Source of the DNA: Chryseobacterium phocaeense
Lineage (GTDB): Bacteria > Bacteroidota > Bacteroidia > Flavobacteriales > Weeksellaceae
Length of the DNA stretch: 64,000 bases
Assembly: GCF_900169075.1 (NCBI RefSeq)
Contig: NZ_LT827015.1
Location: 1,302,001-1,366,000, forward strand
Reading direction: 5' to 3'
The notes beneath the pieces were generated by a model. It was not told the DNA's origin. It saw nothing but the letters and a program-made list of their open reading frames with translations, and made no database searches. A program made the position numbers and the translations under genes. Every line of letters begins with the position of its first letter. Position 1 is the stretch's first letter. Of this stretch, positions 53,013 to 61,486 are shown one piece after another.

Positions 53013-55748
53013 ATGGATCTATTTGTGTTAGTACCCATTTTCGGGGTTATTGCCTTGCTTTACACATTTCTTCAAAGTAACTGGGTAAGTAAGCAGAATG
53101 CCGGGAATGAAAAAATGAAAACAATCAGCGGACACATCGCTGACGGTGCAATGGCTTTTCTAAAGGCCGAGTACAAGATTTTAACCTATTTTGTTATTGT
53201 AGTAGCCATATTGCTGGCTGTAATGGGCTCCAGCAACTCCAATTCTCACTGGAGCATCGGAGTAGCTTTTGCAGTGGGCGCAGTATTTTCTGCACTGGCA
53301 GGATTTATCGGAATGAAAATCGCTACCAAAGCGAATGTAAGAACCGCAGAAGCTGCAAAAACCTCACTGTCCAAAGCCCTGAAGGTTTCCTTTACCGGAG
53401 GATCCGTAATGGGAATGGGGGTAGCCGGATTGGCTGTTCTTGGTTTAGGTGCGCTTTTTCTGATTATTAAACAGATTTTTGCCCCTGATGCCACAGTAGA
53501 TTCCCATGAGATGGAAAGAACCATTGAAATTCTTACAGGGTTTTCACTCGGAGCGGAATCTATTGCTCTTTTTGCAAGAGTAGGTGGGGGTATTTACACC
53601 AAAGCTGCGGATGTAGGCGCTGACCTTGTAGGAAAGGTAGAAGCAGGAATTCCAGAGGATGATCCCAGAAACCCCGCAACGATTGCTGATAACGTGGGAG
53701 ATAATGTAGGGGATGTAGCAGGAATGGGCGCCGACCTTTTCGGGTCTTATGTGGCAACTGTACTCGCAACAATGGTTTTAGGACGGGAAACTATGTCTGT
53801 TGATTCTTTCGGAGGTTTTGCACCTATCCTTTTGCCGATGCTTATTGCCGGAACAGGAATTATTTTCTCAATGATCGGAACTTTATTCGTAAGAATCAAT
53901 GACAATGAGGGCTCATCCACTTCCAGTGTACAGAATGCCCTGAACTTGGGGAACTGGGGAAGTATTGTGATCACAGCCATATCTTCTTATTTCCTGGTGA
54001 CTTATCTTCTTCCTGAAAAAATGACGCTCAGAGGTCATGAATTTACCAAGATGGGGGTTTTCGGAGCGATCATGGTTGGACTTGTCGTGGGTACTTTAAT
54101 GAGTATTATCACGGAATATTATACCGCAATGGGTAAAAGACCGGTTTCAAGTATTGTGAGACAGTCTTCTACAGGACATGCCACCAATATCATCGGTGGG
54201 CTTTCCGTAGGTATGGAATCTACACTGCTTCCTATTATTGTATTGGCAGGCGGTATCTATGGATCTTATTTATGTGCGGGACTTTACGGGGTAGCTATTG
54301 CTGCAGCCGGAATGATGGCAACTACTGCCATGCAGCTTGCTATTGATGCTTTCGGGCCTATTGCAGACAACGCGGGAGGGATTGCAGAGATGAGCGAATT
54401 ACCAAAAGAAGTCCGTGAAAAAACAGACATTCTGGATGCCGTAGGAAACACTACCGCAGCTACCGGAAAAGGTTTTGCGATCGCCTCTGCAGCATTGACT
54501 GCACTGGCTTTATTTGCCGCTTTCGTAGGAATTGCCGGGATTGATGGAATTGATATTTACAGGGCCGATGTTCTGGCAGGATTATTCGTGGGAGGAATGA
54601 TTCCGTTTATCTTCTCTTCACTTGCTATTACAGCCGTAGGACAGGCAGCCATGGCTATGGTGGAAGAGGTAAGAAGACAGTTCCGTGAAATTCCCGGAAT
54701 CCTTGAAGGAAAAGCACAGCCTGAATACGAAAAATGTGTGGCCATCTCTACAGACGCCTCCATCAGAAAAATGATGCTTCCGGGAGCCATTGCTATCATT
54801 TCCCCATTATTGGTTGGATTTATCTTCGGGCCTGAAGTGTTGGGAGGATTCCTGGCAGGTGCCACGGTAAGTGGTGTTCTGATGGGGATGTTCCAGAATA
54901 ATGCCGGTGGTGCATGGGATAATGCTAAAAAATCATTTGAAAAAGGAGTAGACATCAATGGTCAGACTTATTATAAAGGTTCAGAGCCGCATAAGGCCTC
55001 AGTAACCGGTGATACCGTAGGAGATCCGTTTAAAGATACCTCAGGTCCTTCTATGAACATCCTGATTAAGCTGATGTCCATTGTTTCATTGGTTATTGCG
55101 CCTACATTGGCAGTATTGCATAAAGATAAAATTGATGCGAACAGAAAAGCCAAGCTGGAGAATCTTACCCGGGTGGCAGGTGTTGGCATGCATACTACAG
55201 GAACAGATATTAAGACAACTCTGGTTTCTTCCACAGAAATTAAAGGACACCTTAATGAAAGTGGTGATTTCGTTTATGAAACAGGAAATATTCAGGAAAT
55301 AAAACTGGATGGTGGAAAAATAATCACCTTAGGAGAAGGAAGCCGTTTGTTCCAGCTGTATAATTCCATAAAACAGAAAGATCAGACCATTATAGATCCT
55401 AATAAGTGGTATACTCTGGAAAACCTTTATTTTGAAACGGGATCAAGTGATTTAAAAGCAGGTTCTGAGACACAGCTGAATAACCTTGCTGAAATCCTGA
55501 ATGCATATCCTGCTTTAAAAGTAAAATTAGGAGGCTATACAGACAATACCGGAAATGAAGAAAGTAATGTGAAGCTTTCCAATCTGAGAGCTCAGACGGC
55601 AAAGCTTAAACTTCTGGAACTTGGAATTTCTTCAGACAGGGTAGAGGCTGAAGGCTACGGCTCCCAGCACCCGGTTTGTGAAGCAAATGATACTGATGAA
55701 TGTAAAGCTAAAAACAGAAGAATAGATGTAAGGGTTCTTGCTCTTTAA
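53013..55748 (+). CDS. hppA: Membrane-bound ion-pumping pyrophosphatase with C-terminal OmpA domain
   Basis: A 911-residue inner-membrane protein. Residues 1-725 are a typical M-PPase that pumps ions by hydrolysing pyrophosphate, with the substrate-binding [24 protein letters not shown] near residue 226 and [10 protein letters not shown] near 480. The Ala in GNTTAA (not Lys) marks the K+-dependent class. No Glu is found three or seven residues after the ADLF Asp, but one is present in [12 protein letters not shown], a possible sign of the Flavobacterium-type proton pump. Residues about 795-911 form an OmpA/MotB-like domain: [21 protein letters not shown] and [19 protein letters not shown], ending [11 protein letters not shown]. 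Because the M-PPase C-terminus faces the periplasm, the domain could bind peptidoglycan. Confidence 0.95.
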   Translation: MDLFVLVPIFGVIALLYTFLQSNWVSKQNAGNEKMKTISGHIADGAMAFLKAEYKILTYFVIVVAILLAVMGSSNSNSHWSIGVAFAVGAVFSALAGFIGMKIATKANVRTAEAAKTSLSKALKVSFTGGSVMGMGVAGLAVLGLGALFLIIKQIFAPDATVDSHEMERTIEILTGFSLGAESIALFARVGGGIYTKAADVGADLVGKVEAGIPEDDPRNPATIADNVGDNVGDVAGMGADLFGSYVATVLATMVLGRETMSVDSFGGFAPILLPMLIAGTGIIFSMIGTLFVRINDNEGSSTSSVQNALNLGNWGSIVITAISSYFLVTYLLPEKMTLRGHEFTKMGVFGAIMVGLVVGTLMSIITEYYTAMGKRPVSSIVRQSSTGHATNIIGGLSVGMESTLLPIIVLAGGIYGSYLCAGLYGVAIAAAGMMATTAMQLAIDAFGPIADNAGGIAEMSELPKEVREKTDILDAVGNTTAATGKGFAIASAALTALALFAAFVGIAGIDGIDIYRADVLAGLFVGGMIPFIFSSLAITAVGQAAMAMVEEVRRQFREIPGILEGKAQPEYEKCVAISTDASIRKMMLPGAIAIISPLLVGFIFGPEVLGGFLAGATVSGVLMGMFQNNAGGAWDNAKKSFEKGVDINGQTYYKGSEPHKASVTGDTVGDPFKDTSGPSMNILIKLMSIVSLVIAPTLAVLHKDKIDANRKAKLENLTRVAGVGMHTTGTDIKTTLVSSTEIKGHLNESGDFVYETGNIQEIKLDGGKIITLGEGSRLFQLYNSIKQKDQTIIDPNKWYTLENLYFETGSSDLKAGSETQLNNLAEILNAYPALKVKLGGYTDNTGNEESNVKLSNLRAQTAKLKLLELGISSDRVEAEGYGSQHPVCEANDTDECKAKNRRIDVRVLAL

Positions 55749-55766
55749 AATCAAATAAGAATATTC

Positions 55767-55797
55767 AAAAGCACCGTTTGTGAAAACGGTGCTTTTT
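55767..55797 (+). terminator. Intrinsic terminator of hppA
   Basis: Perfect 9-bp stem gcaccgttt/aaacggtgc, flanked by A and T runs, with a 4-nt loop. Confidence 0.88.
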
Positions 55798-55799
55798 TA

Positions 55800-56211
55800 T
55801 TGATATACAGTTATCTGCAAAATAAATGCAATCGCCTGTGAAATCTGAATATTCCGTGGGATGAATTTATTAACCACAAAAGTCACAAAAGTTTTTACAG
55901 TTAAGTTATTTGGAGTTGAATAATAAAGTGCATATGAAGTTCACATAAGTTCTTAAAAAATCAAAGATTTATCCTCAATCTTAAAAATCTGCTTTATCAG
56001 CCTGATCTGCGAGAGCTTAAAATTTGAACCATTAAGATTTATTTAAGCGTTTTAAGAATATTAAGTTTGAGCCTCACCATAAAGAGTTTGATTTAAAAAA
56101 ATATGCAAACATCTATTTCATCTGAAATCAGGAGTTAGTAATTTTTAACCACAGAAGTCACGAATTTTCACAGATGCTCATAGATAGTTATGGCGAGCTG
56201 AGATATTGAGC
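55800..56211. other. Intergenic region with decayed repeat text
   Basis: More than 400 bp without a gene. Several phrases recur: aaccacaaaagtcacaaaag at 55871-55890 and ttaaccacagaagtcacga at 56145-56163; aatctgctttatcagcctg and ctgcgagagc near 55987-56014 resemble the arm of the 43-bp hairpin at 4684. It looks like degenerate copies of dispersed intergenic repeats. Confidence 0.55.
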
Positions 56212-57351
56212 TTAAAGGTTTTCCTGAAGGTGTTCCAGAGCCTGTATGATCAGCTCATCTTTTTTAGCGAAACTGAAGCGCACATAATCTGAATTCTGCC
56301 GTGAATTATAAAAGGCAGAAAGCGGAAGGCAGGCCGTTTTTTTCTCTACCGTTAACCATTTTGAAAACTCCACATCGGTCATGGTTTTAGAGACATTCCT
56401 GAAATTCACAATCTGGAAAACACTTCCTTCAGCTTTTCTGGCAGCTACCAGCGGAGTGGATGCGATCATTTCATTAAATACATCCCTTTTACGCTGCATC
56501 ACTTGCTTATTTTCTGAAGAATCAAATACTTCAAGATATTTGGCAAGCGCATACTGTGCAGGAGCATTGGCGCTGTAAGAAATATACTGCTGATGACACC
56601 TGAATCTGGCGGTCAGGTCTTCCGAAGCCAACAGGTAACTTACTTTCCAGCCGGAAGTATGAAACATTTTACCGAATGAAAAAATACAGAAGGTCCTCTT
56701 TTTCAATTCGGGATGGAGAAAAGAGCTGTAGTGTTCAAGTCCGTCGTAGCAATAGGTATCATAAATTTCCTCTGAGATCAGGTAAATTTCCTGATGCTTG
56801 ATCAGATCATATAACTTATTCCAGTCATTTTGTTTCCAGATGGTTCCGGTAGGATTCTGTGGGGAATTAACAATAATCGCCTTTGTCTTTTCGGAAATAC
56901 ATTTTTGAAATATTTCCCAGTTGATGCTGAAATCATTATCAAGATCATAATACACAGGAGTACCGCCGTTTAATGCCACAGACGGACCATACGTATAATA
57001 GGACGGTTGGATGATAATTACTTCATCTCCCTGATTGAGAACAGATTTAAGGGCGGTATGTAAACCAAAAGTTGCACATGGAATAATTGTAACCTCATTT
57101 TCTTTCAGTTGAATACTGTTTGCCCGGGCCGTATTAAATCTGATGATGTTCCTGATGAGCAAAGGATTTCCCGCAAGCGGCTCATACTGATGATGTTGAT
57201 AAGCTGCTGCTTCTATTAAAAATAATTTCAGACGCTGGTCAATATCAAAGTCCGGAAGCCCTAAAGAGAGATCATAGCTGTTATTTTTAGAGGCAAGTTC
57301 AGACATTTCCGTAAAAAAGGAGTAATGTGTAAATCCGTAAATTTTTTCCAT
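56212..57351 (-). CDS. PLP-dependent aminotransferase, methionine/kynurenine type
   Basis: A 379-residue class I aminotransferase. It starts near IYGFTHYSFFTEMSELA and has the substrate-binding NSPQNPTGTIW, the cofactor Asp/Tyr region ISEEIYDTYCY, and the PLP lysine in SFGKMFHTSGWKVSYLLA. The order fits methionine aminotransferase (YbdL-like) or kynurenine aminotransferase. It is divergent from the M28 peptidase gene. Confidence 0.9.
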   Translation of the reverse strand: MEKIYGFTHYSFFTEMSELASKNNSYDLSLGLPDFDIDQRLKLFLIEAAAYQHHQYEPLAGNPLLIRNIIRFNTARANSIQLKENEVTIIPCATFGLHTALKSVLNQGDEVIIIQPSYYTYGPSVALNGGTPVYYDLDNDFSINWEIFQKCISEKTKAIIVNSPQNPTGTIWKQNDWNKLYDLIKHQEIYLISEEIYDTYCYDGLEHYSSFLHPELKKRTFCIFSFGKMFHTSGWKVSYLLASEDLTARFRCHQQYISYSANAPAQYALAKYLEVFDSSENKQVMQRKRDVFNEMIASTPLVAARKAEGSVFQIVNFRNVSKTMTDVEFSKWLTVEKKTACLPLSAFYNSRQNSDYVRFSFAKKDELIIQALEHLQENL

Positions 57352-57439
57352 CTGTGTTGCATATATATCAAATATAAGAAAAATACGTATCCGTTGAAGA
57401 TTAAATAAAAATTGTTATTTTTAGGCAAATTATTATCAT

Positions 57440-58483
57440 ATGAAAAAAATACTTATCCCGTTGTTAGGGTTGGCAGTGGTGGTCAGCTGCGGGACGACAA
57501 AGACTTCAGAAGCAGCTTCTGCCCGGGCTTCATCAATGCCAAAAACTGATAAAGCATTTCATTCTGCCTATAAGACCATTAAGGCTGATGAGCTAAAGAA
57601 GAACTTGTATGTCATTGCTTCTGATGAAATGGGGGGAAGAGATACGGGAAGTCCCGGACAGAAAAAAGCGGGTGAGTATATGATTAATTATTATAAAAGC
57701 CTTGGAATCAATCCTCCGAAGTCATTAGGGTCCTATTATCAGAAGGTCCCTGCCGAATTTATGAATAAAAGAGGCGGAGGAAAGCTTCCTGATTCCGAAA
57801 ATATCCTTGCTTTTATAGAAGGAAGCGAAAAACCGGAAGAGATAGTGGTAATCTCTGCGCATTACGACCATGTGGGTACCAAAAACGGAGTGGTTTATAA
57901 TGGAGCTGATGATGACGGAAGCGGAACAGTAGCCGTAATGCAGATCGCTAAAGCTTTTCAGGAAGCTAAAAAGGCTGGGAATGGGCCAAAAAGATCCATT
58001 CTTTTCCTTCACGTTACAGGGGAAGAGCATGGTTTATTCGGATCAGATTATTACACCAGCAACCCGGTATTTCCATTAGCGAATACAGTGGTAGACCTTA
58101 ACATTGATATGATAGGTAGGGATGATGTAGAAAACAGAGGAAAACAGTATGTTTACGTCATTGGTTCCGAAATGCTGAGCTCCCAGCTTAAGGTAATTAA
58201 CGAAGAGGCTAATAAGAAAACCAATAATTTAGAATTAAATTATAAATATGATGATCCGGCTGATCCGGAACAGCTGTATTACCGTTCAGACCATTATAAT
58301 TTTGCTAAAAACAATGTTCCGGTAGCATTTTTCTTTGATGGAATTCATGAAGATTATCACAGACCCGGTGACGATCCTGAAAAAATAGATTATCCATTGG
58401 TTGAAAAAAGAACACAGCTTGTGTTTGCTACAGCCTGGGAAATTGCTAACAGGGCAGACAGGATTGTGGTAGATAAAAAATAG
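57440..58483 (+). CDS. M28-family zinc aminopeptidase, lipoprotein
   Basis: A 347-residue exported peptidase. MKKILIPLLGLAVVVSCG includes a lipobox Cys at 18. The zinc-binding core is clear: SAHYDHVG, NGADDDGSGT, TGEEHGLFGSDYY, IDMIGRDD and SDHYNFAKNNVPVAFFFDG, with EDYHRPGDD near the end. It likely trims peptides in the periplasm or on the outer membrane. It is followed by two hairpins sharing the core ggctttagcc. Confidence 0.92.
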   Translation: MKKILIPLLGLAVVVSCGTTKTSEAASARASSMPKTDKAFHSAYKTIKADELKKNLYVIASDEMGGRDTGSPGQKKAGEYMINYYKSLGINPPKSLGSYYQKVPAEFMNKRGGGKLPDSENILAFIEGSEKPEEIVVISAHYDHVGTKNGVVYNGADDDGSGTVAVMQIAKAFQEAKKAGNGPKRSILFLHVTGEEHGLFGSDYYTSNPVFPLANTVVDLNIDMIGRDDVENRGKQYVYVIGSEMLSSQLKVINEEANKKTNNLELNYKYDDPADPEQLYYRSDHYNFAKNNVPVAFFFDGIHEDYHRPGDDPEKIDYPLVEKRTQLVFATAWEIANRADRIVVDKK

Positions 58484-58568
58484 TATTGTGTGGAGTATCA
58501 CAGGGACGTAATTTTTCAGTTAAAAAGTTGCGTTTTTGTGAAGATCTGTACTATCAGAATTCAATAGA

Positions 58569-58592
58569 AACGGGCTTTAGCCCGTTTTTTGG
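58569..58592 (+). terminator. Intrinsic terminator of the M28 gene
   Basis: Stem aacgggct/agcccgtt with loop tt, followed by T residues. Confidence 0.85.
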
Positions 58593-58606
58593 ATGAAAAC
58601 AGAGCA

Positions 58607-58622
58607 TTTGGCTTTAGCCAAA
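58607..58622. repeat. Small hairpin with the same ggctttagcc core
   Basis: tttggct, tt, agccaaa. It shares the inner ggctttagcc text with the terminator 15 bp upstream. Confidence 0.6.
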
Positions 58623-58653
58623 AAATACCTATTGTAAAGAATTGAATAATAAA

Positions 58654-59105
58654 ATGAATACGATAATCCGTGAAGCCAGAGTGGAAGATATCCCACAAAT
58701 CCAGGCTGTCCGGAACTCCGTGAAGGAAAATACACTCTCAGATCCCGGTTTGGTAACTGATGCAGACTGTGAGGAGTTCTTATATAGAAGAGGAAAGGGC
58801 TGGGTCGCAGAAATTGAATCCAGGATTGTCGGGTTTTCAATTGCCGATCTGGAGGAAAATAATATCTGGGCACTTTTTTTACATCTTGATTTTGAGAATC
58901 TTGGAATTGGCTGAAAGCTTCACGACCTCATGCTGGATTGGTATTTTGACCAGACACAGGAAGATGTCTGGCTTGGAACGACACCAAAAAAACGAGAGCT
59001 GAACGCTTCTACAGAAAAGCCGGCTGGATGGAAACAGGCAGGCATGGAAAGGGAGAAATTAAATTTGAAATGACTTATCATAACTGGAAAAACAGAATAT
59101 CATGA
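58654..59105 (+). pseudogene. GNAT acetyltransferase, inactivated
   Basis: From MNTIIREARVEDIPQIQAVRN the frame runs through WVAEIESRIVGFSIADL and FENLGIG, then meets a TGA at 58912-58914 exactly where the acetyl-CoA loop should have a basic residue (GIGxKLHDL). Reading on through the stop gives KLHDLMLDWYFDQTQEDVWLGTTP; then seven A at 58986-58992 shift the frame. Moving the frame restores RAERFYRKAGWMETGRHGKGEIKFEMTYHNW, ending at 59105 with the ATGA overlap to the VOC gene. Two independent lesions suggest a real pseudogene, although a sequencing error at the homopolymer is possible. Confidence 0.85.
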
Positions 59106-59482
59106 AACAAAGTGTTAAATCTATCAGACCATTTATTGGGGCCGCAAATTTTGAAATAAGCCGTAATTTTTACAGGGATTTAGGATTTGAAGAAGTAGTT
59201 CTTGAACCTAAATTATCCCTCTTTAAAATGCAGGAAACAGGTTTTTATCTTCAGGATTACTATGCAAGGGATTGGGTAGATAATACGATGATCTTTATGG
59301 AGGTTGACAATACGGATGAGTTCTGGAAAGAGCTTCAAACTTTAAATCTTACCGAAAAATATGAAGGCGTAAGGCTGACTCCGGTAAGAACAATGGAGTG
59401 GGGAAAGGAGTGTTTTGTACATGATCCGTCGGGAATCCTGTGGCATTTCGGTGAGTTTTTTAATTCTAAGAGGAATATATGA
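59102..59482 (+). CDS. VOC-family (glyoxalase/bleomycin-resistance-like) protein
   Basis: A 126-residue cytosolic protein with the vicinal-oxygen-chelate fold: SIRPFIGAANFEISRNFYRDLGFEEVV, MIFMEVDNTDEFWKELQ, and the closing DPSGILWHFGEF. The function is unknown; relatives bind metals or antibiotics. It overlaps the GNAT pseudogene and the EndoV-like gene by ATGA at both ends, so the three formed one operon. Confidence 0.88.
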   Translation: MKQSVKSIRPFIGAANFEISRNFYRDLGFEEVVLEPKLSLFKMQETGFYLQDYYARDWVDNTMIFMEVDNTDEFWKELQTLNLTEKYEGVRLTPVRTMEWGKECFVHDPSGILWHFGEFFNSKRNI

Positions 59483-59979
59483 TCTACGCTTTTGATACGT
59501 ACTACTATGAGGACTATGCCAATACGGTATGCGTTGCTTTTCAGGACTGGAAATCAGAACAGGAATCTGAGATTTTTACTGAAAAAACAGAGGTCTCTTC
59601 AGAGTATGAGAGTGGTGCTTTTTATAAAAGAGAATTGCCCTGCATTATAAGCCTCCTGAGGAAAATCGAATTAAAAGAAGGAGATATTATCATCGTAGAC
59701 GGTTATGTTACCCTTGATAATGATGGAAAGATTGGCCTGGGCGGTTATCTTTACAAGGCTTTGGGCGAAAAATATGCCATCGTAGGTATTGCAAAAAACG
59801 AATTTGCATCGCCGGATTTTCAAAGAAGAAGTGTTTTGAGAGGAGAGAGTAAAACCCCGTTATTTCTGACTGCAAAAGGGGTGGACGTAGATGAAATCCT
59901 GCCGGAAGTGGAGCAGATGCATGGTGCTTACCGCATACCGGCTTTGCTAAAAAAACTGGATCAGCTCTCCAGGGCTTGA
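59479..59979 (+). CDS. Compact endonuclease V-like protein
   Basis: A 166-residue protein that aligns by eye with endonuclease V, the enzyme cutting DNA near deoxyinosine. Candidates for the three catalytic acids are present: Asp6 (AFDTYY), Glu52 (FYKRELP, matching FREYP in E. coli Nfi) and Asp74 (IIIVDGYV, matching VDGHG). GIAKNE and the C-terminal MHGAYRIPALLKKLDQL also fit. It is about 55 residues shorter than Nfi, and the PYIPG damage-wedge motif is missing (ESGAFYKRE in its place). Substrate and activity are therefore uncertain. It is the last intact gene of the GNAT-VOC-EndoV operon. Confidence 0.8.
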   Translation: MIYAFDTYYYEDYANTVCVAFQDWKSEQESEIFTEKTEVSSEYESGAFYKRELPCIISLLRKIELKEGDIIIVDGYVTLDNDGKIGLGGYLYKALGEKYAIVGIAKNEFASPDFQRRSVLRGESKTPLFLTAKGVDVDEILPEVEQMHGAYRIPALLKKLDQLSRA

Positions 59980-59994
59980 TTAAATTCATGGTCG

Positions 59995-60246
59995 ATGAAA
60001 ACACTACATGTTTATATTCTGATTACATCATTGGTGTATCTGATGATGTAGGCTATAGTTCAATATGACTTTTTTTTCTATATCACCCCAATGATATTCT
60101 TTGTTTTATCCTTTAATTTTTATTATATCATCAAATTCTCAGAACATCAAATTTTCCATTTATTTGTTAATGCTTTGTTGCTTATTGCAGACGCTTATTT
60201 TGCTGTTATGACTATCATATTGAGGGTTGACTGGAATTTTATTTAA
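59995..60246 (+). pseudogene. Small membrane protein with an in-frame stop
   Basis: The frame starting MKTLHVYILITSLVYLMM is cut by TAG at 60049-60051, then continues in the same frame (AIVQYDFFFYITPMIFFVLSFNFYYII ... LLLIADAYFAVMTIILRVDWNFI) to TAA at 60244-60246. Together this is an 84-codon protein with about three membrane helices. It begins 16 bp after the EndoV-like stop. No family was recognised; the lower part alone could start at the ATG at 60091. Confidence 0.55.
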
Positions 60247-60341
60247 TAGCAGGTCTTACTTTATTTCCCTGATTTTTAAATTATTCTGCAAAAGGTGATA
60301 AATATCATTCGTTTCTTATTTTTATTAATTCTAAATAAATA
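60247..60341. other. AT-rich intergenic DNA
   Basis: No gene or hairpin was seen between the broken membrane-protein gene and the -7 element of the GEVED gene. Confidence 0.4.
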
Positions 60342-60349
60342 TAAATTTG
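60342..60349 (+). promoter_or_regulatory. -7 promoter element
   Basis: TAAATTTG, 23 nt before the ATG of the GEVED-domain gene. Confidence 0.6.
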
Positions 60350-60371
60350 TCTCAAGAAAATTAAGAAATCA

Positions 60372-61166
60372 ATGAAGAAATTATCTACTCTTTCAGCCAT
60401 GGTGCTTTATATGATGATGAATGCACAATACTGCAGTCCGTCATTTGAATATGGAGCAGATAGCAATATGATCACGAATGTAAGTCTGGGATCCATCAAT
60501 AATCCATCAACTGCTCAAACCGGAAGCGCAGGAATTTATGAAGATTTCACTTCCCAGTCTACGGACGTACTGGCTGGAACTACTTACCAGATCTCTGTAA
60601 AAGGTCCGTCCAGTACTTTTCCCAGTGATGTTGTAGTTTTCATTGATTTTAACAGGAACGGTAATTTCGATGACGCAGGAGAAAGTTTTTATATTGGAAG
60701 ACTGGCCGCTGCCAACCCTTTGAATGCTTTTACGATAACTAGCAGTATTTCGGTTCCCGCAAATACTCTACCAGGTGCTACAAGAATGAGAGTTCTGAAA
60801 AATACCAACGTTGCTGCCTATTCGAATCCAAATGCCGTAAACTCTATTTATACCGCTTGTGATACCGGTTTAAGGGCAGGGCAAACGGAAGATTACACTT
60901 TAAATATCCTGGCCGCAAATCTGGCGACATCAGAAGTTTCAAAAAAATCTTCCGGGAAAGTATATCCGAATCCTGCTTCAGGTTCCGTCACTATAAAAAC
61001 GGAAACCGGACTTGAAAAGTATGAGGTCTACAGCCTTACAGGACAAAAGCTTCTTGAAGGAACTTCCGGCGTTGTCGGTCTGGAAAGTCTTACCTCCGGA
61101 ACCTATCTGATAAAGATTTTTACCGCTGATAAAAAAACGGTCATAGAAAAGATCATTAAAAAATAA
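60372..61166 (+). CDS. GEVED-domain protein with T9SS sorting domain
   Basis: A 264-residue exported protein. Signal peptide (ending MMNAQ), then a GEVED-type beta-sandwich at about 20-185 with FIDFNRNGNFDDAGESFYIG, GATRMRVLKN and the closing GQTEDYTLNI, where TED replaces VED. The end is a T9SS type A sorting domain (VYPNPASGSVTIK, YSLTGQKLLEG, GTYLIKIFT, IIKK). Such domains usually sit on large secreted hydrolases; here the domain is alone. Confidence 0.9.
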   Translation: MKKLSTLSAMVLYMMMNAQYCSPSFEYGADSNMITNVSLGSINNPSTAQTGSAGIYEDFTSQSTDVLAGTTYQISVKGPSSTFPSDVVVFIDFNRNGNFDDAGESFYIGRLAAANPLNAFTITSSISVPANTLPGATRMRVLKNTNVAAYSNPNAVNSIYTACDTGLRAGQTEDYTLNILAANLATSEVSKKSSGKVYPNPASGSVTIKTETGLEKYEVYSLTGQKLLEGTSGVVGLESLTSGTYLIKIFTADKKTVIEKIIKK

Positions 61167-61448
61167 ACACTTATCTAATCATATCCATATCAATTTTTGT
61201 TTTTTAAACCGGCAGATTTTTCTGTCGGTTTTCCCTTTTAAGAAAGATCAGGATTAAAAAAAATAAGTAAGAAAGGTGTGAGAAATATTTCAAGGCCATA
61301 AATCTGTCAAAAAGCAGAATAATAAAACATACCCTTAGTCAGATCAATCTTCGATTGATCCCTTCTTTGTTACCTAAAATAATCAGCATAAAATAAAACT
61401 TTGAGTGAAAAAGAATGCAGAAATTCCTAAAGAAAAGGGGTTTTTGAT
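61167..61448. other. Intergenic region between convergent genes
   Basis: Near 61208-61235 the text accggcagatttttctgtcggtttt forms a small terminator-like hairpin for the GEVED gene. The rest is AT-rich with no gene, apart from the short dyad gatcaatcttcgattgatc near 61344. Confidence 0.55.
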
Positions 61449-61486
61449 GAGTTTCGGGCTGGCCGTTCCGGCCCAGCCCGAAACTC
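61449..61486. terminator. GC-rich hairpin at the SNF2 stop
   Basis: 14-bp arms gagtttcgggctgg (61449-61462) and ccagcccgaaactc (61473-61486). The right arm touches the SNF2 stop codon. In the SNF2 direction no U-run follows, so it may stabilise the transcript end. Confidence 0.7.
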
